Shown: positions 1-9,501 of the stretch, piece by piece | How positions within the stretch are numbered: position 1 is the stretch's first letter | Layout of the letters: each line of letters starts with the position of its first letter | The notes under the pieces: generated by a model | Seen by the model: the letters and a program-made list of their open reading frames with translations, nothing else | Told to the model about the DNA's origin: nothing | The model's database searches: none | Assembly: GCA_947452765.1 (NCBI GenBank) | Contig: CANGDR010000008.1 | Coordinates: 1 to 64,000 of the forward strand | DNA: 64,000 bases | Source: Actinomycetota bacterium | GTDB taxonomy: Bacteria; Actinomycetota; Actinomycetes; S36-B12; UBA5976 | Direction: 5' to 3' | Program-made: the position numbers and the translations under genes

Positions 1-2
1 TA

Positions 3-890
3 ATCAACGATCTTGACGGGTCGCTAGCGAACCGAGTTGCGGGATTCGATCGTCGAATTGAAGCATTTGTAATTGAGACGCAAGGACCTGCTCCGATTCA
101 TGCCGGTCAACGCGCATCCTCCGCTCCGCCGTGGGTAGCAACAACTCTTACTTTGGTACTCGGCACATTAGGTGCTGCTACCGGAGCCGCTGCCCTGAAT
201 GCCGAACCTGTGCCGGTAGCCATTGACAAAACTGTGAAAATTGAAGCAAGCGCAGCACATCAGGCAGTGCAGCAGTATTTGGGTATCCGTGAGTCGTTTG
301 CTGCCACACAAGCCTCACGAAGTCGTCAAATTGCATCTTTGAAGTCGGAAATTGCAGCGGCGAAAATTCGTGCAAATAAAGTTTCACTACCTGGATCAGA
401 AATCATTGATGTAGCAAATAATTACGGTGGGGTTCCATATGTTCGTGGCGGAACTTCACCGAAGGGTTTTGATTGCTCGGGCTATACCTCATTTGTATAT
501 GGCCAACTTGGGATTTCCTTACCTCGCACAGCAGCCGAGCAGGCAGCATGGGCAACTCCGATTTCCAGCACCCATCGAAAAGTTGGCGATTTAATGTTTT
601 GGGGGCACGGCAATGGTGTTTACCACGTTGGCATCTACGCCGGCGATGGCATGATGTGGGATTCGCCCTACCCAGGCCGTCGCGTTGGCAAGGTAAGTAT
701 TTGGGGCAATCCGTCCTATGGGCGAGTGCCGTCCGCCGTGCTTAACGGAGCTGCAGTTGCTGAGATTGTTGCTAAGACTGCCGAGCTTGCAGATTTGCAA
801 GCAGCCGCGCCATCCCTTTCAATCAAGATTGATGCAGCAAACACGCTGCCAGAATCTAAATATGTAGCCCCACCACAAGCCGTTCAATAA
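3..890 (+). CDS. NlpC/P60-family cell-wall peptidase, 5'-truncated by the window edge
   Basis: The frame is open from base 3 (INDLDGSLANRVAGFDRR...) into the listed ORF. NlpC/P60 core: VPYVRGGTSPKGFDCSGYTSFVYGQLGISLPRTAAEQ, then GDLMFWGHGNGVYHVGIY. A hydrophobic segment (TTLTLVLGTLGAATGAAA) precedes it. Confidence 0.85.
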   Translation: MNDLDGSLANRVAGFDRRIEAFVIETQGPAPIHAGQRASSAPPWVATTLTLVLGTLGAATGAAALNAEPVPVAIDKTVKIEASAAHQAVQQYLGIRESFAATQASRSRQIASLKSEIAAAKIRANKVSLPGSEIIDVANNYGGVPYVRGGTSPKGFDCSGYTSFVYGQLGISLPRTAAEQAAWATPISSTHRKVGDLMFWGHGNGVYHVGIYAGDGMMWDSPYPGRRVGKVSIWGNPSYGRVPSAVLNGAAVAEIVAKTAELADLQAAAPSLSIKIDAANTLPESKYVAPPQAVQ

Positions 891-1010
891 TTTTTCGTTG
901 TAATTTCTGTTGATAAAACTCTTAAATATCCTTGATATCTGATAATTGGCTGATCTAATCTGGCTCTAATCAAACTCAAGAGTTGGGGTTTGGCTAACGG
1001 GGTTAAGTTA

Positions 1011-3287
1011 ATGAACGCAACTTTGGTACGCAGAATTATTTTTGGAATTAGCGCTGCCTTGATAGCTGGTTTTACCGGACCAATGCTTGCATCCGACTCA
1101 CAAGCGGTTACCTTACAAAATCTGTCGGTTGCCTACAAAGGAATCATAGCTGGAAATTTTTCCAGTACTGGAAATTCGGTTCTCACCTGCTCAACAACAG
1201 TTGGGACTTACGCAAGCGATTGTCAAGCTGCGCGCAAGCGACAGGGAAGTCATCTAAATAACGATGACTTCACCATGACCAACATCAAAGTTCCGTTTGG
1301 TTCGTTAAATTCGGCGGATTATTTCAACTCATCTCAAGGTGTGGTTGTGGTACCCACTGGATCGGTCATTGTGCATGCGACACTATTTTGGGGCGGCTCT
1401 ATGCGAATAAATGCGGGGGACTCACCAGCAGTTGACTCGACAAAAAAGAATCAAGTTTTGTTTGCTCGGTCTGATCAGAATTGCATTACCGCCTCAGACG
1501 GTTGTGCTGTAACGGCATTGCCCGAGGATGTGTACCAGGTTAACTCAGCTACTAATCTCGGTCCTTATCGAGCCAGCGCGGATGTAACTGCAAAGCTCAA
1601 TAGTGCTGACTTAGCTTGGACAGTTTCTGGACCGCATCAGAGCCTGACCTTGGGAGTTGCCAATATTCAAACTGTTACGGGTCGCGATAAATCTGCTGGC
1701 TGGGGCTTAATGGTTGTTTATCGAAATCCGAATGCCGAACCGCGAGCTATCACGATTTATAAGGGCTTTGCTCAAGAGTCATTAGTTGAAGATGACGCAT
1801 TTATTTTTGATGGTTTCCGTACTGCAACAACTGGCAATGTTCATGCAGACTTTGGCTTAGTTGCTTTTGATGGAGACGCTGCTAATCAAACGGATTCTAT
1901 TTCGTTAGTTGACGCAAAAGGCAGCGCGATGATCGCGGATTCTATAAACCCAGATAACAACATGGCAAATAGCACAATCTCAACCTCGGGCATACATTCA
2001 CCGTATTTAAATAATTCATCCCTATCTCGATCGAGAAATACTTTTGGCATTGATGTTGATCAAATTTCGATGGAAAATTCGTTAAGCAATGATGTAACTT
2101 CAGCTACTGTCTATCCATCTGTTTCTGGGGATACTTTCTATATCAGCGGATTGGCTTTAAGTGTGGAGATTAAATCTCCTGACTTAGTTCTAACAAAGTT
2201 CATATCCGTACTCTCTGGAGCGGATCCAAATGCAGTTTCAGCAGGTGACACTGTCGAATACACAATCGAAGCCAAAAACTTAGGTCAAGCAACTGCATCT
2301 TCCGTTGAGGTAAGTGATGTGATTCCTAGTGATCTAGTCGTAACTTCAAGTTCCGGATCAGACTGCGCATCGCTAACGGCAGGGGTGATCTGCAAATCTC
2401 TGGGAACGATCGAGGCAGGGAAAGCAAAAACCTTTACCATTCAAGGGCAAGTAACTGGCGACTCTGCGACCAACCCTGGCTATTTCGACAATCAAGTTAC
2501 GGGTGAATTTACTGGTCCATTTGGTCCCCAAACGGCATACTCGGATTCCGTTCGACTTACTTATGGTGCGTTCCAAGCTGACCTATCATCCGATATAAAT
2601 TTTGTAAAAGATTTTATCCAAGCGGGACAAACCGCAACCTTGACTGCTGGAGTGACCAACCTTGGGCCAGCGCCGGATTCGAACCCTAGTTTAAAAATAG
2701 TTGCCCAATCAGGCGCCAAGCTTTCGCTTGTATCTGTCCCGAGTGGTTGCTTAGTTTCGTCAAGTTCAACCTTGACCTGCGATGCAGCATCGCTGGGGAT
2801 TACTTCTGTTAACCCACTTGCGCCTGGCGAACGCGCGTCAATTACGTTGAAATTTAGGCCAGCTCGGAAAACTTCGATTCTTAAAGTGTGGTCGACGGCG
2901 ATCACTGGGGTTTCCGGTGGTGATACAAATAGTGAGAATAATGTTGCAGAAACTACGCTTTTTGTGAATCACAAACCGGTTGCGTTACCTGCAAAATTAA
3001 CTGCAAAGCAAGACGGTCCAAAAGTTAGCATTTCAATGGCGACCAGAATTTCTGACCTTGATGGCGACTCAATTCACATTAAATTAGGAAAAGTTGCGCA
3101 TGGATCGGCGATAGTAAAAGGTTCCCTTGTGACCTATACGCCACCCAAGAATTGGTACGGGTATTTTAGACTCACTTACGTAGCAAACGATGGTAAGGGT
3201 GGACGGGCGAGATCGTATTTATTGGTACACGTTTCAAAGAAAGATTCAGGTAGCTCTGGCCACTACTGCTTTGTGACAGGTTGTTAG
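1011..3287 (+). CDS. Large secreted surface protein with DUF11-like and C-terminal Ig/cadherin-like domains; tail CFVTGC
   Basis: Signal-peptide-like N-terminus. DUF11-like segments (SAGDTVEYTIEAKNLGQATASSVEVSDVIP). Homologous by eye to ORF 45691..48036. ATG at 1011 preferred over 990. Confidence 0.75.
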   Translation: MNATLVRRIIFGISAALIAGFTGPMLASDSQAVTLQNLSVAYKGIIAGNFSSTGNSVLTCSTTVGTYASDCQAARKRQGSHLNNDDFTMTNIKVPFGSLNSADYFNSSQGVVVVPTGSVIVHATLFWGGSMRINAGDSPAVDSTKKNQVLFARSDQNCITASDGCAVTALPEDVYQVNSATNLGPYRASADVTAKLNSADLAWTVSGPHQSLTLGVANIQTVTGRDKSAGWGLMVVYRNPNAEPRAITIYKGFAQESLVEDDAFIFDGFRTATTGNVHADFGLVAFDGDAANQTDSISLVDAKGSAMIADSINPDNNMANSTISTSGIHSPYLNNSSLSRSRNTFGIDVDQISMENSLSNDVTSATVYPSVSGDTFYISGLALSVEIKSPDLVLTKFISVLSGADPNAVSAGDTVEYTIEAKNLGQATASSVEVSDVIPSDLVVTSSSGSDCASLTAGVICKSLGTIEAGKAKTFTIQGQVTGDSATNPGYFDNQVTGEFTGPFGPQTAYSDSVRLTYGAFQADLSSDINFVKDFIQAGQTATLTAGVTNLGPAPDSNPSLKIVAQSGAKLSLVSVPSGCLVSSSSTLTCDAASLGITSVNPLAPGERASITLKFRPARKTSILKVWSTAITGVSGGDTNSENNVAETTLFVNHKPVALPAKLTAKQDGPKVSISMATRISDLDGDSIHIKLGKVAHGSAIVKGSLVTYTPPKNWYGYFRLTYVANDGKGGRARSYLLVHVSKKDSGSSGHYCFVTGC

Positions 3288-4228
3288 TTTGTAATTTGAT
3301 CAAGATGAAATTGCACCATTTCGCCTACCCAAGTATGTACTTGCGAAGTTGCTTGCCAACCAAGTTCTTGAAAGGCAAAACTCGGATCAACTCTGACGCT
3401 CTTGCTTTCATTGGGACGCATTAAATCAGAATCACTAATAACATATTTTTGCCAATCCGAGATTCCCACATAGGTAAAGGCTGCTTCCAGAATCGTAATT
3501 AATGAAGTACTTTTCCCGCTTGCAAGGATTACATCGCCAACAAATTTCAACTCCGCAATAAGTTTTAGGCCCCGTACAATGTCAGTTGCCGAGCTCCAAT
3601 CCTTCGATACATCCAAGTTGCCAAGCGTTAAAGTACTCGATAATCCAGCTTTGATCTGAGCAACACCATTGGCAATCTTCCCAGTTACAAAATCTGTACT
3701 TCTTAGATACGACTCGTGGTTTGCCAGAATGGCATTAGTTGCCCGGATTCCTTGGCTGCGATATTCCTGGCAAAGTAGGTATGCCTCGGCCTTGGATTCA
3801 CCATAGGGTGACCGTGGCTTTATCTTTGAATTCTCAGTAATGTTGCCAGATTCGGTATCGAAAATTTCGGTACTTGCAGCATGAATCAAGTGCGCGTCTA
3901 ATCCATTGTTCGCCATTGCATTAAGAATATTTAAAGTGCCACCTACGTTAACTGCTCTAGTTAATTCAGGTTCCTGAATTGATAATGCAACGGATGTAAT
4001 ACCTGCAAAATGAAAGATAACTTGCGGCTTGATCTGTGAAATTACCCCGGCGACGGCGACGGAATCCGTGACATCTAGCACTAAAACGTTACGTTCCAAC
4101 AAGGAATGCCTTGTTCCGAGGGTTTCAGAATCGAGTCGGGATCCATAGATATCCCAACCAGCGTCAAGTAGGGCAGCACTCAGTAATGTGCCATCTTGGC
4201 CGGCAACTCCAGTTATTAGTGCGCGCAT
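3284..4228 (-). CDS. NAD-dependent epimerase/dehydratase, divergent GDP-mannose 4,6-dehydratase-like SDR
   Basis: MRALITGVAGQDGTLLSAALL Rossmann motif, YGESK catalytic motif, NHESYLRSTDFVTGKIA aligned with the Gmd NHESPRRGPEFVTRKVS block. Confidence 0.75.
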   Translation of the reverse strand: MRALITGVAGQDGTLLSAALLDAGWDIYGSRLDSETLGTRHSLLERNVLVLDVTDSVAVAGVISQIKPQVIFHFAGITSVALSIQEPELTRAVNVGGTLNILNAMANNGLDAHLIHAASTEIFDTESGNITENSKIKPRSPYGESKAEAYLLCQEYRSQGIRATNAILANHESYLRSTDFVTGKIANGVAQIKAGLSSTLTLGNLDVSKDWSSATDIVRGLKLIAELKFVGDVILASGKSTSLITILEAAFTYVGISDWQKYVISDSDLMRPNESKSVRVDPSFAFQELGWQATSQVHTWVGEMVQFHLDQITN

Positions 4229-4230
4229 TG

Positions 4231-5214
4231 TTATTGCGTGACTTGCGATTCAATACGTAAGTCGTTTTCAACCATCATTGTTACAAGTTGCTCGAATGTC
4301 GTTTCAGTTTCCCAACCTAGCTTTGCTTTTGCTTTAGCAGGATCGCCAATCAACATATCAACTTCTGCAGGTCTCATGAACTCAGGTGATTGTTCAACAT
4401 AGTCTTCCCAGTTTGAGATGCCTGCGATCTTGAAAGCTAACTCGACTAACTCTCGGACTGATTGTGTTTGTCCGGTAGAGACCACATAGTCATCTGCCAC
4501 TTCTTGCTGCAGCATTAACCACATAGCTTTTACATAGTCTCCGGCAAATCCCCAATCGCGCTGCGCATCAAGGTTTCCCATAACTAGCTTGTCCTGCTTA
4601 CCAGTAGCAATTCGGGCTACTGACTGACTCACTTTTCGAGTCACAAATTCGGGACCTCGTCGGGGAGACTCATGATTGAACAAAATTCCAGAACTAGCAT
4701 GGAAGTTATATGACTCTCGGTAATTAATAGTCATGTAGTGTCCAAATACTTTTGCCACTCCATAAGGACTACGGGGCCAGAGCAAAGTAGTTTCTCGTTG
4801 AGGAACTTCCTGTACTTTGCCAAACATTTCTGAACTAGAAGCTTGATAGAACTTTGGCTTAGTGGAGCCACTTGCAGTGTTGATGCGAATGGCTTCTAAC
4901 ATATTCAACACCCCAAGAGCGGTTACCTGAGAAGTGAGTTGTGCTTGATCCCACGAGTATGCAACATAAGAAATCGCGCCTAAGTTATAAACTTCATCAG
5001 GCGCTGCGGTATCAAGAGCTCGAAATAGGCTTGCAGTATCGGTGAGGTCACCATTGATTAGGTTTACGCCCGGTAACTCCCGGCGAACCAAATCTTCTTT
5101 TGGATTATTTTGGCCACGAATCAAACCATGGACTTCATAACCTTTTTCCAGGAGCAGCTCGCTTAAGTAAAGTCCGTCTTGTCCGGTAATCCCGGTGATA
5201 AGTGCTGATGGCAT
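4231..5214 (-). CDS. gmd: GDP-mannose 4,6-dehydratase
   Basis: MPSALITGITGQDGLYLSELLLEKGYEVHGLIRG, QASSSEMFGKVQEVPQRE, NHESPRRGPEFVTRKVS. Internal ATG at 5214 preferred over the ORF start at 5265. Confidence 0.9.
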   Translation of the reverse strand: MPSALITGITGQDGLYLSELLLEKGYEVHGLIRGQNNPKEDLVRRELPGVNLINGDLTDTASLFRALDTAAPDEVYNLGAISYVAYSWDQAQLTSQVTALGVLNMLEAIRINTASGSTKPKFYQASSSEMFGKVQEVPQRETTLLWPRSPYGVAKVFGHYMTINYRESYNFHASSGILFNHESPRRGPEFVTRKVSQSVARIATGKQDKLVMGNLDAQRDWGFAGDYVKAMWLMLQQEVADDYVVSTGQTQSVRELVELAFKIAGISNWEDYVEQSPEFMRPAEVDMLIGDPAKAKAKLGWETETTFEQLVTMMVENDLRIESQVTQ

Positions 5215-5310
5215 CAAGGGCCTCTCGAAATATTGGCGAACTCGTATAACTACTTTACTAAGCAATATCTGAGCCTAAATTTAGTGATGATTTAGTTACT
5301 TTTAGTGATG

Positions 5311-5383
5311 TGGCCCCGGCATGATTCGAACATGCGGCACATGGTTTAGGAAACCACTGCTCTATCCCCTGAGCTACGGGGCC
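5311..5383 (-). tRNA. tRNA-Arg (anticodon CCT)
   Basis: Reverse complement folds as a cloverleaf: acceptor GGCCCCG/CGGGGCC, anticodon loop TTCCTAA, T-arm GCATG-TTCGAAT-CATGC. Confidence 0.93.
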
Positions 5384-5426
5384 CGGTTATTACATCTTAT
5401 TTAATGACGTCAATAAAAGACATTTC

Positions 5427-6656
5427 TTAAAATCGAGAGTAAACCTCAAGCAATTTTTTCTGTTCGTTTTCCCAGTTAAATTTCGTTCTAGCAATTCTTG
5501 CGCCATTTGCAAGTTTCTCTCTTAATTCAGGATCAGCCAGCAGGGAGTTAATCGAATTGGCAATGCTCTCCGGGGACTCTGGATCACAAGTTATTCCCAT
5601 TTTATTTTCGATGACAAATGTTCCCATGTCCGGATAATTTGAAGCAATGACTGGCAGACCTGCCATGGTGTATTCGAATAACTTGTTTGGCATCGCATAA
5701 AGATACGATTTTGTTTTTCCGACGATGGTACAGATTCCAATGTCAGCAGATGCGGTCCATTCAATTAGTTGATTCGCTGGAACCGGACCAAAAAATTTAA
5801 CTTTTTCAGCAAGGCCACTACTTGTGACGTAGTTCTCGAGAAATGGACGATGTTGTCCGTATCCGATTATTACGTACGTAACATTCGGGATATTTCTAAC
5901 TGCCTCAATGGACTGCTCTATCCCTCGATTACGTTGCAAGCTACCCTGATGTACAAGAAGTATATTTTCAGATGGAATACTAAATTCTTTGCGTAAATCG
6001 CGAACTTCAATTTTGGTTGGATCAAAATCTGGGGTATTCATTATTACGGTGGGCATCGGAATCCCGTATTTTTCAGAAGTGAACTTTGCACAACCATCTG
6101 AAACCATAATCACAACATCAGCTCGGTGAATTAAGGCCGCTTCTTTGGTGCCTGCACGATTCTTCTGTGCCTGAGTGTGATGGTTTCGCTCACTTGCAAT
6201 TTCATGCGAGTCGTAAACAACCGGGATAGTAAGTTCATTTTTAAGTTCGCACGCAAGTTCTAGAGTTTCAAGATCATGGGCATGAATTACATTTGGGCCA
6301 AATGCAAGAACAGCCCCTTTCATTCGACGATCGATACCACGCTGCACGTAACCTGAAAGCGGAGTTCTGGCTGCGTACTTTACAACGCGAACAACAGCCC
6401 GCTTAATTCCAGTACGAAAACTTGAGGCTGTTCCTGAAGTTCGAGTCGGATCTGAGACTCCGCGCAGGCTGGCACCGGGCCCACGTGATACCCGGGTGAT
6501 TTGGATGCCATCGAAAGTTACTTCGTAGTTTGCCAAATTCGGAGCGCCAAGTGCGACTACCTGAACCTGATGCCCAGCAGTTTGTAAGGTTCTAGCTTCA
6601 CGCCAAACGCGAGCATCATGGGTAAATGTATTTTTTACCAACATAGAAACCCGCAC
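5427..6656 (-). CDS. Glycosyltransferase family 4 (group 1)
   Basis: GT4 architecture: MRVSMLVKNTFTHDARVWREARTLQTAGHQV...; HAHDLETLELA; PNKLFEYTMAGLPVIASNYPDM. Confidence 0.85.
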   Translation of the reverse strand: MRVSMLVKNTFTHDARVWREARTLQTAGHQVQVVALGAPNLANYEVTFDGIQITRVSRGPGASLRGVSDPTRTSGTASSFRTGIKRAVVRVVKYAARTPLSGYVQRGIDRRMKGAVLAFGPNVIHAHDLETLELACELKNELTIPVVYDSHEIASERNHHTQAQKNRAGTKEAALIHRADVVIMVSDGCAKFTSEKYGIPMPTVIMNTPDFDPTKIEVRDLRKEFSIPSENILLVHQGSLQRNRGIEQSIEAVRNIPNVTYVIIGYGQHRPFLENYVTSSGLAEKVKFFGPVPANQLIEWTASADIGICTIVGKTKSYLYAMPNKLFEYTMAGLPVIASNYPDMGTFVIENKMGITCDPESPESIANSINSLLADPELREKLANGARIARTKFNWENEQKKLLEVYSRF

Positions 6657-6842
6657 GTTTGGAAGTGTAACAATTTCATCGCAGGCTTGGTTTATCCGTA
6701 ATTTTCTTTTATCTGGCGATTGTGGTGAGAATTACAGGTAAATCGCACAATTTCCTACTATCTGCGGTTCTGTGTTACCGAGCGCTCGCAACTAAAGACG
6801 GTAACCTTAGATAGTTAATAAACCCCCGTTTTAAAGGTAGAT

Positions 6843-7433
6843 ATGGGCACCCTTCACCCCACAGCGGACATTAGTCCCGATGCACACATTGCTGACTCAG
6901 CATCCGTGTGGCATTACGCGCAGGTTCGCGAAGAAGCCAAAATTGGTGAGAACTGCATCATTGGGCGCGGCGCATATATAGGTACTGGGGTCCAGATGGG
7001 CGACAACTGCAAAGTACAGAACTATGCATTGGTTTATGAACCCGCTGAACTAGGCAACGGAGTTTTTATCGGACCTGCTGCTGTCCTTACCAACGATGAA
7101 TTTCCTCGAGCAGTTTCGCCAGATGGCTCAATAAAATCTGGTCATGACTGGGAAGCTGTCGGCGTAACTATCAAAGATGGCGCATCTATTGGAGCTAGAG
7201 CAGTTTGCGTCGCTCCCGTTACTGTCGGCGCCTGGGCATTGGTTGCTGCGGGAGCCGTAGTGACCAAAGATGTTCCTAATTTTGCCCTAGTAGCTGGCGT
7301 CCCTGCTCGTCGGATTCGCTGGGTAGGTAAGGCCGGATTCCCACTCGAAGATCAAGGTAGCGGAAAATTTAAGTGCCCAAAGACCGGGCAAATTTATCGT
7401 GAAGAAAATGACGTACTACGTGAGGATGCATAA
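6843..7433 (+). CDS. Left-handed beta-helix N-acetyltransferase, WbpD/WlbB-like
   Basis: Hexapeptide repeats (IGENCIIGRGAYIGTGVQMGDNCKVQN...). First gene of a run with aminotransferase, oxidoreductase and UDP-sugar dehydrogenase. Confidence 0.85.
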   Translation: MGTLHPTADISPDAHIADSASVWHYAQVREEAKIGENCIIGRGAYIGTGVQMGDNCKVQNYALVYEPAELGNGVFIGPAAVLTNDEFPRAVSPDGSIKSGHDWEAVGVTIKDGASIGARAVCVAPVTVGAWALVAAGAVVTKDVPNFALVAGVPARRIRWVGKAGFPLEDQGSGKFKCPKTGQIYREENDVLREDA

Positions 7434-8519
7434 ATGACCGACATGATTCCAGCAGCTAAACCAATTATTGGTGATGAAGAACGTGAAGCCGTTGACCGGG
7501 TATTAAGATCTGGCATGATTGCCGGCGGACCCGAGGTTGCCGAGTTCGAATGTGAATTCTCAGCCTTCGTTGATAACCGATTCTGTGTCGCTTTGAACTC
7601 AGGCACATCGGCTTTGCACATGGCTTTTCTTGGAGTTGGTATTCAGCCGGGCGACGAAGTTCTTGTTCCATCGTTCACGTTTGCGGCAACTGCTAACTCG
7701 GTTGCGCTCGCTGGTGGAACTCCGGTCTTCGTTGACATCGAACGTGATTTCTTCTGTATGGACCCAGATGCAGTCGAAGCAGCCATTACGCCGAAGACCC
7801 GCGCGATGATGCCAGTCCATCTTTATGGTCACCCAGCCGCACTTGATAAGTACAAAGCAATTGCCGAAAAGCATGACTTGCTCTTGTTTGAAGATGCTGC
7901 CCAAGCACATGCAGCTTCGTTACACGGAATCCCGGTCGGAGCTTGGGGTATTGCGGCCTCATTTTCGTTTTATCCAACCAAGAACATGACTTCAGGAGAA
8001 GGCGGCATGGTCACGACTCCTTCGGAGGAAGTTGCACGTCGCGTAAAGCTCTATCGCAACCAAGGTATGGAAAAGCGTTACGAGAACGAGGTTGTGGGAT
8101 TCAACACCCGAATGACCGATATCCACGCCGCAATCGGCCGTGTTCAATTACGGAAACTCGAGGGCTGGACCAAACAACGTCAAGACAATGCGAAGTTCTT
8201 GGATGAAAACCTAAAGGGTGTTGTAGTGCCGCCAGTTGCTGATGGCGCAGTTCACGTTTATCACCAGTACACAATTCGAGTCGTGGATCAAGATCGCGAT
8301 GCATTTGCCGCAGAAATTGGCAAACGCGGTATCGGTTCAGGCGTTTACTACCCAATTCCAAATCACCGGTTGCCATCATTTGGATTAACAATGGACCTGC
8401 CAGAGACCGAGTTGGCTGCTAAACAAGCACTTTCACTTCCAGTACACCCGTCACTTTCACAGGCAGACCTAGAAACGATTGTTGAAGTCGTTAACTCCGT
8501 TGCTTCCGCAGGCGCTTAA
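7434..8519 (+). CDS. DegT/DnrJ/EryC1 PLP aminotransferase, WbpE-like
   Basis: MIPAAKPIIGDEEREAVDRVLRSGMIAGG, FEDAAQAHAA, SFYPTKNMTSGEGGMV with the PLP lysine. Confidence 0.9.
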   Translation: MTDMIPAAKPIIGDEEREAVDRVLRSGMIAGGPEVAEFECEFSAFVDNRFCVALNSGTSALHMAFLGVGIQPGDEVLVPSFTFAATANSVALAGGTPVFVDIERDFFCMDPDAVEAAITPKTRAMMPVHLYGHPAALDKYKAIAEKHDLLLFEDAAQAHAASLHGIPVGAWGIAASFSFYPTKNMTSGEGGMVTTPSEEVARRVKLYRNQGMEKRYENEVVGFNTRMTDIHAAIGRVQLRKLEGWTKQRQDNAKFLDENLKGVVVPPVADGAVHVYHQYTIRVVDQDRDAFAAEIGKRGIGSGVYYPIPNHRLPSFGLTMDLPETELAAKQALSLPVHPSLSQADLETIVEVVNSVASAGA

Positions 8520-9490
8520 TGAGTAATTTGCGTGCTGGCATGATCGGCTTGGGCATGATGGGTCGTCACCATGCCCGCGTTTTGGGCTCACTTGAGGGAG
8601 TCGACTTAGTTGCGGTTGCTGATCCAGCCGGCGATCCACATGGCGTTGCTGCTGGTAGGGATGTGCATTCAACCGTTCAGGAATTAATCGAAATTGGCAT
8701 TGATTATTGCGTAGTTGCAGTTCCGACTATTTATCACGAAGAAGTTGGGATGGCCCTTGCAGCCGCTGGGGTACACGCCTTGATTGAAAAGCCACTTGCG
8801 CCTGATACCGACTCGGCCACACGTCTCACCGAAGCTTTTGAAAAGCACGGTGTGATTGGCGCAGTTGGCCACATTGAACGCTATAACCCATCACTTCAAG
8901 AAGCTCGCCGCCGCATTGCAAATGGTGATCTTGGCAAGGTCTTCCAGATTGCGACTCGCCGCCAAGGCCCATTCCCGCCTCGTATTGCTGATGTCGGTGT
9001 CGTTAAAGATTTAGCTACGCACGACATCGATTTAACTGCATGGGTAGCGCAGCAACCTTTCGAGTGGGTACAGGCTCGTACGGCATATCGTTCGGGACGC
9101 CAACACGAAGATTTGGTTGCCGCAGTAGGCCAACTTGCCGACGGAACTGTCACTAGCCATTTGGTTAACTGGCTAACTCCTTTCAAGCAACGTGAAACTG
9201 TAATAACTGGGGAGCGTGGCGCGTATGTCTGTGACACTTTGACAGCCGATATAACTTTCTACGCAAATGGAACCCAAGACACTTCGTGGGATGAAGTTGC
9301 TAATTTCCGTGGCGTATCCGAAGGTGATGTAATCAGGTTCGCAATTCCAAAACCTGAACCACTTCGAGTTGAGCATGAAGCATTCCGCGATGCGGTCCTC
9401 GGTAAGGACGCTGACATTGTCACGATGCGTCAAGGCTTAAACACCGTTCGCATCGCAGACCAAATGCTCGCTTCCGCTCAAGTTAACTAA
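8519..9490 (+). CDS. Gfo/Idh/MocA oxidoreductase, WbpB-like
   Basis: LRAGMIGLGMMGRHHARVLGSLEGVDLVAVAD; EKPLAPDTDSA; VKDLATHDIDL. Confidence 0.88.
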   Translation: MSNLRAGMIGLGMMGRHHARVLGSLEGVDLVAVADPAGDPHGVAAGRDVHSTVQELIEIGIDYCVVAVPTIYHEEVGMALAAAGVHALIEKPLAPDTDSATRLTEAFEKHGVIGAVGHIERYNPSLQEARRRIANGDLGKVFQIATRRQGPFPPRIADVGVVKDLATHDIDLTAWVAQQPFEWVQARTAYRSGRQHEDLVAAVGQLADGTVTSHLVNWLTPFKQRETVITGERGAYVCDTLTADITFYANGTQDTSWDEVANFRGVSEGDVIRFAIPKPEPLRVEHEAFRDAVLGKDADIVTMRQGLNTVRIADQMLASAQVN

Positions 9491-9501
9491 TTCAAGGATC
9501 A

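Noticed and set aside
178-387. Many short antisense or alternate-frame ORFs in the track (e.g. 178..387 -, 7465..7671 -, 9555..9848 -, 46424..46618 -, 57298..57840 +)
   Set aside because: They overlap strongly supported genes, show no recognisable domain, and read like shadow ORFs; not reported as CDS.
5311-5383. tRNA-Arg as the attachment site of an integrated polysaccharide island
   Set aside because: No integrase, transposase or flanking direct repeat of the tRNA 3' end was seen, so there is no support beyond location.
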